Source: Metabacillus idriensis (lineage in GTDB: Bacteria > Bacillota > Bacilli > Bacillales > Bacillaceae). Taken from it: a stretch of DNA of 64,000 bases. Under the pieces are notes generated by a model that did no database searches, was not told the DNA's origin, and worked only from the letters and a program-made list of their open reading frames with translations. Location: positions 434,001 through 498,000 of the forward strand of contig NZ_WKKF01000001.1 of NCBI RefSeq assembly GCF_009674765.1, read 5' to 3'. The position numbers and the translations under genes were made by a program. Below, piece by piece: positions 37,282 to 45,366 of this stretch (position 1 is the first letter of the stretch; each line of letters starts with the position of its first letter).

Positions 37282-37355
37282 AGAGATTGTCCAATAAGTC
37301 TCTAAAATGAAGCAGGGAGGAAAAACAAATGTTATTTCCTCCCTGCTTTTTTATG
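37282..37355 (+). terminator. Terminator in a recurrent element
   Basis: AAGCAGGGAGGAAA / TTTCCTCCCTGCTT hairpin and T run. The leader TGTCCAATAAGTCTCTAAAATG before it recurs before the terminator at 56788-56856, so the leader plus hairpin is a repeated unit. Confidence 0.8.
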
Positions 37356-37359
37356 TAGA

Positions 37360-37565
37360 CTCTATTCATAAACTTTGTTGTTTTTAGACTACATGTTAAA
37401 AATCTTGAGTGGATTGCAGCGGAAGGAACTTGACTCCTGCGGGAATTAGAGGGAAGTTGGAGACCCCTCAGGCATGCCGAGGAGGCTCCAACCCGGACCG
37501 CGGAAAGCAAGTTCCTCTCGCTGCAAGGAACGGACAACATTAATTATTGAGAACAACATTTTTTC
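37360..37565 (+). mobile_element. MITE-like hairpin element, copy 2
   Basis: Inner arms GCAGCGGAAGGAACTTG and CAAGTTCCTCTCGCTGC are near inverted repeats. Between them lie CTCCTGCGGGAATTAG, GAGACCCCTCAGG and CCGAGGAGG. Outer ends resemble each other in inverted orientation. No coding capacity. Same family as 3972-4140 and 44236-44460. Confidence 0.8.
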
Positions 37566-37640
37566 TGTAAATAGACTTTCTGGACAGCCCATTTTTTGTT
37601 GAATCTCTTGATCGCTGCACCTGGCATTTCTTTCTGAATG

Positions 37641-38438
37641 TTATTGGATGGAAAGATGATTGAGCGAAGAAACACCCTTAGGGAGTTCCTTCGTATAAAC
37701 AAATCCTTTTACCGATATTGGCTGTTTGCCGGGTATAGGGAAGGAAATTTCGAAACCTGAAAAAATAAGATCATCATTTGGATTGATTTGAGTTTCGGTT
37801 ATTGGCTGAAGCCAGTATTGATTTTCGCTGCGAATTCGCTCTCTCCAATTTTCATGAACATGCTTCCAATGATTGCTTGTGGCATCCTCATAGATTTTGG
37901 TGTCATCCATTTTACGCTGCATAATGATTTTTCCGCTTAATGATCCGAATTGAAGCGGGGAAATTTGAATACAGATAATCGGCTGCTGAAGTGGCTGATT
38001 CCCTGTATTTTTTATAATAAAATCTCCAAATACAGACAGATTGTCATCTTCTGATTGAGGAAGGAAAAGAGATGCCTGGAAATAGGAATGAACTTGAAAA
38101 ACAGGTTCAATAACAGCTGGCTTTGCTTGTTCTTCCTGCATCAGCATTTTTTTTCGGATATCAGCTGTTCTTCTTTTTTCTTCTTCAAGAGCCACTTCAA
38201 GTTTAAGTACTTTTTTTTCAAGCTGAAAAACTTCTTTTTCGTATTGTTCAGTATGAGTATGAAGAGCTTCATTTAGTTTTTCCTGCAAATACTGGTTGCG
38301 GATGATTTCTTTTTTTACCTGATTTTCTGCATCACTTACAAGCTTCTGCATGCGGCTTAGTTCAGAACGGTAATGCAGAATCTGCTGCTGAAGCTGAATG
38401 AAACGTTCTGCAGAATGAGGACCTTCTTGCTTTTTCAT
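37641..38438 (-). CDS. Coiled-coil protein, sporulation-associated by context
   Basis: 265 aa. Residues about 10-115 form a coiled coil (charged heptads, QQQILHYRSELSRMQKLV and EKKVLKLEVALEEEKRR); the C-terminal ~140 residues are strand-rich, with DFIIKNTGNQPLQQPIICIQ and FEISFPIPGKQPISVKGF, like an immunoglobulin-type fold. AAAGGAGCGG lies before the ATG at 38438; the 20-codon extension upstream is rejected. Not recognised. Lies between yjcA and a coat-protein candidate, so a coat role is possible. Confidence 0.7.
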   Translation of the reverse strand: MKKQEGPHSAERFIQLQQQILHYRSELSRMQKLVSDAENQVKKEIIRNQYLQEKLNEALHTHTEQYEKEVFQLEKKVLKLEVALEEEKRRTADIRKKMLMQEEQAKPAVIEPVFQVHSYFQASLFLPQSEDDNLSVFGDFIIKNTGNQPLQQPIICIQISPLQFGSLSGKIIMQRKMDDTKIYEDATSNHWKHVHENWRERIRSENQYWLQPITETQINPNDDLIFSGFEISFPIPGKQPISVKGFVYTKELPKGVSSLNHLSIQ

Positions 38439-38515
38439 CTTTTGCCGCTCCTTTCTGAACTCTCTAAAGCATATGTATGAGAAACAACAGAAAATCATTT
38501 CAAATGGTTTTTATA

Positions 38516-38556
38516 AAAAAACAAAAAATAAGAGGCTGCTTGTTACAGCAGCCATC
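38516..38556 (-). terminator. Terminator after the Cys-rich coat candidate
   Basis: GGCTGCT / AGCAGCC hairpin; on the minus strand it is followed by a long T run. Confidence 0.75.
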
Positions 38557-38565
38557 TTAATGGTA

Positions 38566-39282
38566 TTAGTGTACTGGGAAGATATCCGGGCATTGCGGCG
38601 GGAATTTGTTATTGTCGCATGCGTTGATTGCTTCTGTTAGCTCATCACGCGGTCTGCAGATTTTAGCTTCCACTTCAAGTTTCACATTAGCTTCCATTTG
38701 AACATCTAAGCAGAATGTAATGGATACATCTAATTGTGAGAACACGTCTGTGCAGACTAAAGTTGCGTCGCATTCAAAGAAGTTAATATGACAATCAAGC
38801 TCTGTGCCTTCTGGTGCACAAAGAATAAAAGTTTGTGCCGTAGCGAATGGAATAGGCTTTGATTCACATAGAACGTTGTCGTTTGCATCTAAAACTTCAA
38901 CTGTCACGAATCCTTTTACAAGAACTTTCACTTTTTGCAATGTAACTTCATCGCCGTGTGGAAGATTTACTTTTACATCTGTTCTTTTATCAGAAGGCGA
39001 AATTTCCTGGCAAAGGAATGATCTGCTGTCTGAATTAGGATCAATTTTACGGCCATCCTTATCACTCAGGAAACAATTGACTGTTAAATCGCCTGATCTC
39101 ACCTTGTGTTTTAAGAATTTACAAAGATCATCATGTTTATCATGTTTTTCTCCGCAGTCGAATAATTTATCTAATTCTTTGTCATTAACGCTGATTAATG
39201 GCAGATCTACCGGACGAGTAACCCAGTCGTACACTTTACGCGTCTTAATACAAACTTTTTCTTTACGAGAATGTTGACTCAC
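38566..39282 (-). CDS. Cys-rich spore surface protein candidate
   Basis: 238 aa. It opens KEKVCIKTRKVYDWVTRPVDLP, a start I recall in Bacillales spore coat or exosporium proteins. About a dozen cysteines are spread along the chain (DCGEKHDKHDDLC, HINFFECDATLVCTD, CLDV), which would allow cross-linking. The rest is strand-rich and repeats a V/K/V pattern. No enzyme motif. A good ribosome site (AGGAGG) lies before the ATG. Monocistronic with its own terminator. Coat role is inferred. Confidence 0.68.
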   Translation of the reverse strand: MSQHSRKEKVCIKTRKVYDWVTRPVDLPLISVNDKELDKLFDCGEKHDKHDDLCKFLKHKVRSGDLTVNCFLSDKDGRKIDPNSDSRSFLCQEISPSDKRTDVKVNLPHGDEVTLQKVKVLVKGFVTVEVLDANDNVLCESKPIPFATAQTFILCAPEGTELDCHINFFECDATLVCTDVFSQLDVSITFCLDVQMEANVKLEVEAKICRPRDELTEAINACDNNKFPPQCPDIFPVH

Positions 39283-39495
39283 TGTTGTTTTCCTCCTATC
39301 TTAATTTCTCCCGTCCATTTTAATGAACAGATACATTAGGTGTCGGGACTAATGTATAGTATGTTTTTTCCCAATTTGTGTGCCGTGATAAGAGCGGAAT
39401 TTTAGGTGAATGTCAGTTTCCTGCATAAATGCACGGAAGTCTGAATTTCTTATTAGTAAGGGAATAATTTAAGTATATGGAGGGAGAGGAAAAGA

Positions 39496-39816
39496 GTGAC
39501 GAATCAGCAAACGGAAAGTGTAAAGACTCTTAAAGCAAGAATGGCCTATTTGCAGCGGGAGCTTTCGCATACAAAAGCACAGCTGCTCGATTATGAGGAG
39601 AATGGTACATTCAATGAACTTAGAAAGGAAAATAGCATTCTCAAAGAAAAGCTTAAGAGTCTAGAAGGAGAAAATCTCGTTCTATTTGAATTGCTCACGA
39701 AAAACAACACTGAAAAAGATAAAGATGATCACGAAACAGCAGAGAAGTTTGACTCATGGTTTATGAGCAACTTGAAAAGTCAAGCTTCAAAAGATAATGG
39801 GGGGCAGAAGGAGTAA
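39496..39816 (+). CDS. Small coiled-coil protein
   Basis: 106 aa, GTG start behind GGAGGGAGAGG. Almost entirely a charged coiled coil (TLKARMAYLQRELSHTKAQL, LRKENSILKEKLKSLEGEN). No family recognised. Stands alone between the coat candidate and a cluster of structured repeats. Confidence 0.65.
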   Translation: MTNQQTESVKTLKARMAYLQRELSHTKAQLLDYEENGTFNELRKENSILKEKLKSLEGENLVLFELLTKNNTEKDKDDHETAEKFDSWFMSNLKSQASKDNGGQKE

Positions 39817-39859
39817 CTTCTGTTTTCTTTATTTTGTATTATATGTAGATTTAATTATC

Positions 39860-40032
39860 TGCCCGATCCTAAACTGTCTGTCGGAGCTAAACGGGCGATT
39901 CCGCATTTCGCGCTGTCCAGCTCCACCTCCTAGCCCCTCGGCCAGAACAAATTCCCCTAAAAAGTCAAAACCGGACTTTTCAGGTGAATTCTTATCTGTC
40001 TGTCGGGTCTAAACAGTCGGTTCCGCATTTCG
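39860..40032 (+). repeat. ~120-bp structured repeat, copy 5 with a partial unit
   Basis: A 3' half (CTGTCTGTCGGAGCTAAACGGGCG) is followed by a full but diverged unit from TGTCCAGCTCC to GGTTCCGCATTTCGC. Plus-strand reading, as all copies. Confidence 0.78.
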
Positions 40033-40035
40033 CGG

Positions 40036-40153
40036 TGTCCAGCTGCGGCGCCTAACTCCTCGGCCAGAACGGATCCGTCAGTAAAGGCAAAAAGCGCCTT
40101 TACTGCCGGATCCTTATCTGTCTGCCTGCGCTAACCAGGCACCTCCGCTTTTG
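40036..40153 (+). repeat. ~120-bp structured repeat, copy 6
   Basis: A full unit: GTCCAGCTGCGGCGCC, CTCGGCCAGAACGGATCC, GTCAGTAAAGGC / GCCTTTACTGCC hairpin, CTTATCTGTC, CAGGCACCTCCGC. Confidence 0.85.
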
Positions 40154-40210
40154 TAATGCTGTAGAGAAATCGAAATAATATAAATTGTATAAAAAGTTTT
40201 AAGGTTATCC

Positions 40211-40331
40211 ACGTCCAGCTGCGGCGCCTAACTCCTCGGCCAGAACGGATCCGTCAGTAAAGGCAAAAAGCGCCTTTACTGACGGATCCTTATCTGTCTG
40301 TCGGAGCTAACCAGGCACCTCCGCTTTTGTA
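40211..40331 (+). repeat. ~120-bp structured repeat, copy 7 (best hairpin)
   Basis: Near identical to copy 6, 175 bases away. GGATCCGTCAGTAAAGGC pairs perfectly with GCCTTTACTGACGGATCC. GGCGCCT near the 5' end can pair with AGGCACC near the 3' end, giving a nested outer stem. Confidence 0.88.
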
Positions 40332-40406
40332 ATTAGTTCTTTCGCTGAAGTCAAAGCTTTGTTTATAAACATACTGTATGAGTAGTAACAGAAAGGGAGG
40401 ATTAGC

Positions 40407-40547
40407 ATGCAATACAAAAAATCAACAAAATCCGCCAGTTCAAATTCAGTCGTGGTGTTTGGCTCTTCCCAATATAAGCAGTCATCCGGCAATACACTGA
40501 AGGCTGGCTGCGGGTGCGGCAAGAAAAAGAAGATTGTTAAAGAATAG
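40407..40547 (+). CDS. Small peptide with CGCGKKKK tail
   Basis: 46 aa, too short for most gene callers. MQYKKSTKSASSNSVVVFGS, then a Ser/Gln-rich middle and a C-terminus AGCGCGKKKKIVKE. GGGAGG lies before the ATG and a clean terminator follows. The Cys-Gly-Cys-Gly-Lys tail and the sporulation setting suggest a small coat protein, but no family was recognised. Confidence 0.65.
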   Translation: MQYKKSTKSASSNSVVVFGSSQYKQSSGNTLKAGCGCGKKKKIVKE

Positions 40548-40566
40548 GGTTGTACATTAAATAAAA

Positions 40567-40602
40567 TAAAAAATCCTCTGTTGCCACAGGGGATTTTTTA
40601 TT
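40567..40602 (+). terminator. Terminator after the small Cys/Lys peptide gene
   Basis: AAATCCTCTGT / ACAGGGGATTT hairpin followed by Ts. Confidence 0.82.
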
Positions 40603-40665
40603 TTTCCAGCTTTAAACAGGCAAAATGCTTTCTTATTGAATAAGTTATTTGGAGAGGTGAGTGAT

Positions 40666-40881
40666 TTGGGAAAGCTTAGCGGGGAATTCGAAAAGTTTCT
40701 TGATGGGCTTTATGGCCGCCATGATGAGATTCAGGAAAAGCATTCGAAATGGATGAACGAAAAAGAAAAGGACTTAGATTCACTGGACATCTCAGCAGGC
40801 AAATTTGAAGGACGGATGGAGCAGATGGCAAATGAAGCGGAGAGATGGATGACAGCAAAGGAAAAACATCAAAAATTTTAA
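40666..40881 (+). CDS. Small charged helical protein
   Basis: 71 aa. GKLSGEFEKFLDGLYGRHDEIQEKHSKWMNEKEKDLDSLDIS, then KFEGRMEQMANEAERWM: helical and highly charged. The open frame starts ten codons earlier, but that part contains the ribosome site GGAGAGG itself, which is seven bases before the TTG at 40666; this TTG is chosen. No family recognised. Lies between two small sporulation-type genes. Confidence 0.6.
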   Translation: MGKLSGEFEKFLDGLYGRHDEIQEKHSKWMNEKEKDLDSLDISAGKFEGRMEQMANEAERWMTAKEKHQKF

Positions 40882-40973
40882 ATTTCCGCACTTTACCTAC
40901 TCAATCTGTCCAAACAAACAGGTACATCTGACATAAGATGTATAGACGAAATGCAGAAGGAGGTGGCTAGGAT

Positions 40974-41099
40974 ATGGGTTACGGATATTGTGGATATGGC
41001 GGCGGTTACCAAGGCGGCGGCTACTACGGTTCAACATTCGTATTAATCGTAGTATTGTTCATCTTATTGATCATCGTAGGTGCTTCTTTCTATAACTAA
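40974..41099 (+). CDS. YjcZ-family sporulation peptide
   Basis: 41 aa. A Gly/Tyr-rich N-terminus ([20 protein letters not shown]) and one membrane helix ([18 protein letters not shown]) ending FYN, the hallmark of YjcZ-type sporulation proteins in Bacillales. GAAGGAGGTGG is ideally spaced before the ATG. Role unknown; such genes are expressed during sporulation in relatives. Confidence 0.88.
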   Translation: MGYGYCGYGGGYQGGGYYGSTFVLIVVLFILLIIVGASFYN

Positions 41100-41120
41100 G
41101 CATAACGAAATCGAATGAAT

Positions 41121-41160
41121 AGGAAGTACGGGCATTTTTTGTCCGTACTTTCCTTTTTTT
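41121..41160 (+). terminator. Terminator after the YjcZ-type gene
   Basis: GGAAGTACGGRCA-type stem (GGAAGTACGG with CCGTACTTTCC) and a following T run. Confidence 0.8.
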
Positions 41161-41248
41161 AAAGCTTTTTTAAGGATTTTTTAAAATAAGATAGGCACAA
41201 CAGATCCAGAGCTTCATAGGATATATCATCATAAAGGAGGCAACAAAC

Positions 41249-41503
41249 ATGGATAATCACTTCTTTAAAAATCTTGAAAAGAAAACAGGCGTAAATATGA
41301 AGGAAGTATTAGATCTTGCAAACTCCCTTCAAAATGCCAATTTCAAAGATGAACAAACCGTCCGCGGAGTCATTCGCCGCGTCTCTCAAATTGCCAATAA
41401 GCCTGTTAATAAAGAAATGGAAGACAAAATCGTAAACAGCATTGTAAATGGAAAAGAGAAGCTGGACTTTGGAACCATTTCTAAGATGATTAATAAGAAA
41501 TAA
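41249..41503 (+). CDS. spoVIF: Sporulation protein SpoVIF
   Basis: 84 aa. MDNHFFKNLEKKTGVNMKEVLDLANSLQNANF, then VRRVSQIANKPVNKEMEDKIVNSI, matching SpoVIF (YjcC). In B. subtilis this protein is made in the mother cell and is needed for proper assembly of GerE-dependent coat proteins. AAAGGAGG precedes the ATG. It is followed by a bidirectional terminator shared with yjcD, as in B. subtilis gene order. Confidence 0.9.
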   Translation: MDNHFFKNLEKKTGVNMKEVLDLANSLQNANFKDEQTVRGVIRRVSQIANKPVNKEMEDKIVNSIVNGKEKLDFGTISKMINKK

Positions 41504-41505
41504 GA

Positions 41506-41538
41506 AAATGGCCTCTCCAGATTTGGAGAGGCCATTTA
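41506..41538. terminator. Bidirectional terminator between spoVIF and yjcD
   Basis: AAATGGCCTCTCCA / TGGAGAGGCCATTT perfect hairpin between converging genes. Confidence 0.88.
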
Positions 41539-41566
41539 TGGGTTTGGACTGAACTTGGCTGATTCC

Positions 41567-43828
41567 TTAAACCATCAATCCTCTGATAAAGCGTGACGGA
41601 ATGGCTTTTCGTCCCCGTCTGAACTGAGGAACTGATACAGATAGAGAAGATTTCGCACGTGTCATAGCGACATACATTAAGCGGCGTTCTTCTTCGATTG
41701 GCTTTTCATCGCCCTTTCTGAAGGAGTCCAGCGCGAAATCATGCGGCAGGCCTCCGTCTACTGCCCCTAAAATATAGACATGTTCATATTCTAAACCCTT
41801 CGCCCGGTGAACAGTCATCAGCTGAACAGCACGCGGGTCCCGCTTTTGTTTCCATTCCTTCGATTTGGCTGTCATATGCTCGACATGCTCCAGAAGTTCT
41901 GCGACCGTATCAAATTTATTGGCAAGCACTCTTAAATCCTTCAGATCGTCCGAGCCTTTTTCAATGGCGTTCCCTTCATTGCCCCGCTTTTTCAAAAAGT
42001 CGGAGAACCCCATGTCTTTTTCAATCATATCAATGGCAGCTGCAGGCTTTAGTGTTTTCAGCTTTGCAAACATCGGCACAATCCGCTTGATTTTTGCCTT
42101 TTGAAACGGCTGAAGGGACTCAAGTTTAGTCAGCGCCTCAACGAATGTGCAATCGTGTGTGATGGAAAAAGCCTTCAAGTCGTTCAGGGCACTCTGTTTT
42201 ATAAAAAGAGCGCTCATCACATGGACGATGGCTGCAGAATCGTCCGGGTTCATACCGAGTCTTAAGTATGCAAGCAGCCCCTTAACCATTCTTCTTTCGT
42301 AAAAAGAGAGGCCTTCCTGTTCAATCGTAAAGGGGATGCTCGATTGAGCGAGCCGTTCGAAAATGGCACGGCCTGCCGTATGAGTACGGTACAGGACGGC
42401 AAACTCACCTGGTTTTGCTCCGTTTTCAAGTTTTTCCTTCATGTCATTCACAACAAGCGTGGCTTCCTCTTCTTCATCATGAGGAAAAAAGAAGAGGGGA
42501 GGTGCTTCGTTTTGATATTGTGCGTTCATGGCTTTTTGATGGCGCTGTTTATTTTTAGAAATAACCGAATTGGCGCTTGAAACAATTTCGTGGCTTGACC
42601 GGTAATTCTCTGCAAGTGTCACAATTTTCGCGTCAGGAAAATCACTTTTAAAATTCAGAATAAAAGAAGGATCACTGCCCCTGAATGCGTAAATAGATTG
42701 ATCATCATCACCGACAACACAAAGCTGATTGGTCTGGGATGACAGCATTTTTAAAAGCTCATACTGAACAGGATTAATGTCCTGGAATTCATCCACTAGA
42801 AAATAGCGGAACCGCTTTTGATATTGAGCAAGCAGATCGGGATTTTCGAGTAATAACTCGTAGCATTTAATCAGCATATCATCAAAATCAAACTGATTCT
42901 GAGCGCTCTTCATTTCTTCATATTTTTCGTAAAGAAATAAGGCTTGTTCTTCCCATTCTGTTTCAGGCTTAATGTCGCGCTTAGAAAGAAATGTATTTTT
43001 CCAGAAGCTGATCTGCTGCAGGGCCTGATCGTATGGAAACTCCTTTTCATCCAGACCAAGCTCGCGTCCGGCTGATTTTATGTACTGCTCTTTCTGCCAG
43101 TCCCATTTAATCAAGTGCTGCCCGTTCCACCTTTCCTGATCACTATGCAGCAGAATCTTATAAAAAATGCTGTGAAACGTTCCGCACACAAGTCTGCCTG
43201 AAGCTTGCGAAGTCGAATATTCATTCAGGCGGTGCTTCATTTCCTGAGCTGCCTTTGAAGTGAAGGTGACAAGCATGATGGAGCCGGGATTTATTTGCTG
43301 TTCCTCCATCATATAAAGAGCGCGTGTGGTTAAAACACGTGTCTTGCCGCTCCCAGCGCCCGCGAGAACAAGAAGCGGACCGTCAATCGTAGTAACAGCT
43401 TCAAGCTGTGTATCATCAAGCTTTACTTCCAAAATACTTTTTGCAGCCGTTTTTTCTTTTACAAGGAGCGGAGCAGCCCCAAGTTTTGCAAGCTGATATG
43501 GCTTCCAGGCCGATTCTTTTTTAGGCTGATCTTCTCCAATGGCTCTTTGTGACGGCATACGAAAACCGTTCGTTTCTTTATAAACAATTTCCTTTGAGGC
43601 AGCCGCCTGCTGGATTGTTTCGCTGTATTGTTCACATTGCTCATGTACCGCATGATCAGCATGATAAAAATAAGGTTTTTGTTTGATGCCCAAGTATAGC
43701 TTTAATGGATGATTGCAGCATGCGCATGTCACTTTTCCATGAAGGCTTGCTTCATAGATTTGCTGAAACCGTTCTCTGGCCAAATAAGGGAGCTGTATAA
43801 ATTCATTTTTAAATTTTCCGCAAATCAA
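41567..43828 (-). CDS. yjcD: UvrD/PcrA-type helicase YjcD
   Basis: 753 aa. SF1A helicase: LVLAGAGSGKTRVLTTRA (Walker A, about residue 155), FLVDEFQDINPVQY (Walker B), VGDDDQSIYAFRG, TLAENYRSS, VQLMTVHRAKGLEYEHVYI and RRLMYVAMTRAK. The first ~85 residues are a separate CxxC domain (CACCNHPLKL, then YFYHADHAVHEQC) resembling the finger of CoiA. An ATG five codons upstream is rejected: GGAGGA lies inside that stretch, six bases before the TTG at 43828. DNA repair or processing role expected; exact role unknown. Confidence 0.9.
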   Translation of the reverse strand: MICGKFKNEFIQLPYLARERFQQIYEASLHGKVTCACCNHPLKLYLGIKQKPYFYHADHAVHEQCEQYSETIQQAAASKEIVYKETNGFRMPSQRAIGEDQPKKESAWKPYQLAKLGAAPLLVKEKTAAKSILEVKLDDTQLEAVTTIDGPLLVLAGAGSGKTRVLTTRALYMMEEQQINPGSIMLVTFTSKAAQEMKHRLNEYSTSQASGRLVCGTFHSIFYKILLHSDQERWNGQHLIKWDWQKEQYIKSAGRELGLDEKEFPYDQALQQISFWKNTFLSKRDIKPETEWEEQALFLYEKYEEMKSAQNQFDFDDMLIKCYELLLENPDLLAQYQKRFRYFLVDEFQDINPVQYELLKMLSSQTNQLCVVGDDDQSIYAFRGSDPSFILNFKSDFPDAKIVTLAENYRSSHEIVSSANSVISKNKQRHQKAMNAQYQNEAPPLFFFPHDEEEEATLVVNDMKEKLENGAKPGEFAVLYRTHTAGRAIFERLAQSSIPFTIEQEGLSFYERRMVKGLLAYLRLGMNPDDSAAIVHVMSALFIKQSALNDLKAFSITHDCTFVEALTKLESLQPFQKAKIKRIVPMFAKLKTLKPAAAIDMIEKDMGFSDFLKKRGNEGNAIEKGSDDLKDLRVLANKFDTVAELLEHVEHMTAKSKEWKQKRDPRAVQLMTVHRAKGLEYEHVYILGAVDGGLPHDFALDSFRKGDEKPIEEERRLMYVAMTRAKSSLSVSVPQFRRGRKAIPSRFIRGLMV

Positions 43829-43977
43829 CGAAAGTCCTCCCATAATTTCACAGTAAAATGCGTATCTTTATGGATAAAGACACAAACTCTATCTTATCAA
43901 AAGGAAGCAAAACAAAAAAGGGGAAGGAAGATTCGTTTTAGAGCACGAAATAATGGGAATAGATTCTGACAGGGGTG

Positions 43978-44226
43978 ATGAAGATGAGTTACGTAGCACC
44001 AATTCAAATAGATCAGTATGTGCAGTATGCCAACCGGATGGTAAGGCACAAGCAGGATTATGCAGAATTATCTAGTGTCACGCGAACCCAGCTTAACACC
44101 AGATCAGCTGAAGAAGAAAAGAAATTTGCCAGTATGCATGGTCAGGCAAAAAGAACAAAACAGGTCAGGGAGATGTATTTCAAAAAAATGACAGGGAATG
44201 GACGTCTGTTTAACGAATCTGTTTAA
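43978..44226 (+). CDS. Small unknown protein
   Basis: 82 aa from the ATG at 43978; a second ATG two codons on (43984) fits the AGGGGTG ribosome site as well or better. MSYVAPIQIDQYVQYANRMVRHKQDYAEL, with a basic C-terminal half (GQAKRTKQVREMYFKKMTGNG). No family recognised. Placed between yjcD and the MITE copy. Confidence 0.65.
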   Translation: MKMSYVAPIQIDQYVQYANRMVRHKQDYAELSSVTRTQLNTRSAEEEKKFASMHGQAKRTKQVREMYFKKMTGNGRLFNESV

Positions 44227-44235
44227 GAAGATTAT

Positions 44236-44460
44236 TTGAAGACTCTTTTCGTAAACATTATTGCTTTTAAACTAGATATATAAAACCATAAGTGGATTGT
44301 AGCGGAAGGAACTTGACTCCTGCGGGAATTAGAGCGAAATGGGAGACCCCACAGGCTGGCCGAGGAGGCTCCCACGCTCCCCGCCGAAAGCAAGTTCCTG
44401 GAGCGGAAAGTAACGGACAACATTTATGTTTGAAAACAACAATCTATGCGAAAAAAGCCT
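44236..44460 (+). mobile_element. MITE-like hairpin element, copy 3 (most complete)
   Basis: Outer ends GACTCTTTTCGTAAACATTA and (reverse complement of the right end) GGCTTTTTTCGCATAGATTG are imperfect terminal inverted repeats of about 28 bases. Inside, GTAGCGGAAGGAACTTG is mirrored by CAAGTTCCTGGAGCGG. No open reading frame of its own. Confidence 0.8.
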
Positions 44461-44478
44461 ATTTGAAAGAGGTATGTC

Positions 44479-45366
44479 ATGAAATTGATTCAACTATCGG
44501 ATAAATGCTTTTATTTTCAAGGGGCTGTCAATATCGGCTATATCAAGAGCGGCAATTCCGGAATGCTTATTGATGCAGGTCTGGATGCTCAAGCAGCAAA
44601 AAAAGTCTGCAGACAATTAACAGACCAGAGCTTTCCTTTAACCCATTTATTTATCACCCATGCACATGCCGACCATTACGGCGGTGCAGCATATATTCAA
44701 GAAAAGCATCACGTTTATACATTCGCTTCAAAAGAAGAGGCAGCCATTTTAACGAATCCAATATTGGAACCGCTTTACTTATTTCAGGGCAATAAGCCAT
44801 TGCCAGAGCTTCGGAATAAGTTCCTTGAAGGTGCTCCTATTATTATCGATGAAGAGGCAGCGGAAGGAGAGCACCAATTTGGCGATGTTTTATTTGAATG
44901 CATCGCATTCCCAGGTCACAGTCTTATGCAGCTTGGCGTAAAGGCGGATGGCATCTTATTTGCTGCAGATGCCTATTTTGGGACAGAACAGCTGAAAAAA
45001 CATAAGATTCCCTACATAATAGATGCGGAAGATACGCTTCAATCTTTAGAAAAACTGTTAACAATAGAATGTCTTGGAGCGGTACCGGGACATGGAAGCT
45101 ATGAGGAAGGATTTCGAGAAACGGTCAAGCAAAATATAGCATATCATCAGCATGTTCTCGATGTGCTTTATAGCTTTCTTTTAAGCGGTCCCCATACTCA
45201 TGAGCAGATCATTCAAAAAATGTGCCGGCAATTTGACGTGAATCCCCCGTCACTTTCATCATGGCTGCTGTATCGAACGGCAATCACGGCATACGCCACT
45301 AAGCTCGTGAAAGATCAACAAGCTCAAATGGTGATTGAGGATGCCATTCTTTATTTGAAGTGCTAG
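44479..45366 (+). CDS. Metallo-beta-lactamase-fold hydrolase
   Basis: 295 aa. Zinc motif THAHADHYGG near residue 56, further ligands in FPGHSLMQLG and FAADAYFG, and GAVPGHGSYEEG. The C-terminal ~80 residues form an extra helical domain, as in several MBL-fold thiolesterases and glyoxalase II-like enzymes. Substrate unknown. Start chosen at the ATG at 44479; a GAGGTATGTC weak site lies upstream. It overlaps the convergent DUF421 gene by four bases. Confidence 0.85.
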   Translation: MKLIQLSDKCFYFQGAVNIGYIKSGNSGMLIDAGLDAQAAKKVCRQLTDQSFPLTHLFITHAHADHYGGAAYIQEKHHVYTFASKEEAAILTNPILEPLYLFQGNKPLPELRNKFLEGAPIIIDEEAAEGEHQFGDVLFECIAFPGHSLMQLGVKADGILFAADAYFGTEQLKKHKIPYIIDAEDTLQSLEKLLTIECLGAVPGHGSYEEGFRETVKQNIAYHQHVLDVLYSFLLSGPHTHEQIIQKMCRQFDVNPPSLSSWLLYRTAITAYATKLVKDQQAQMVIEDAILYLKC

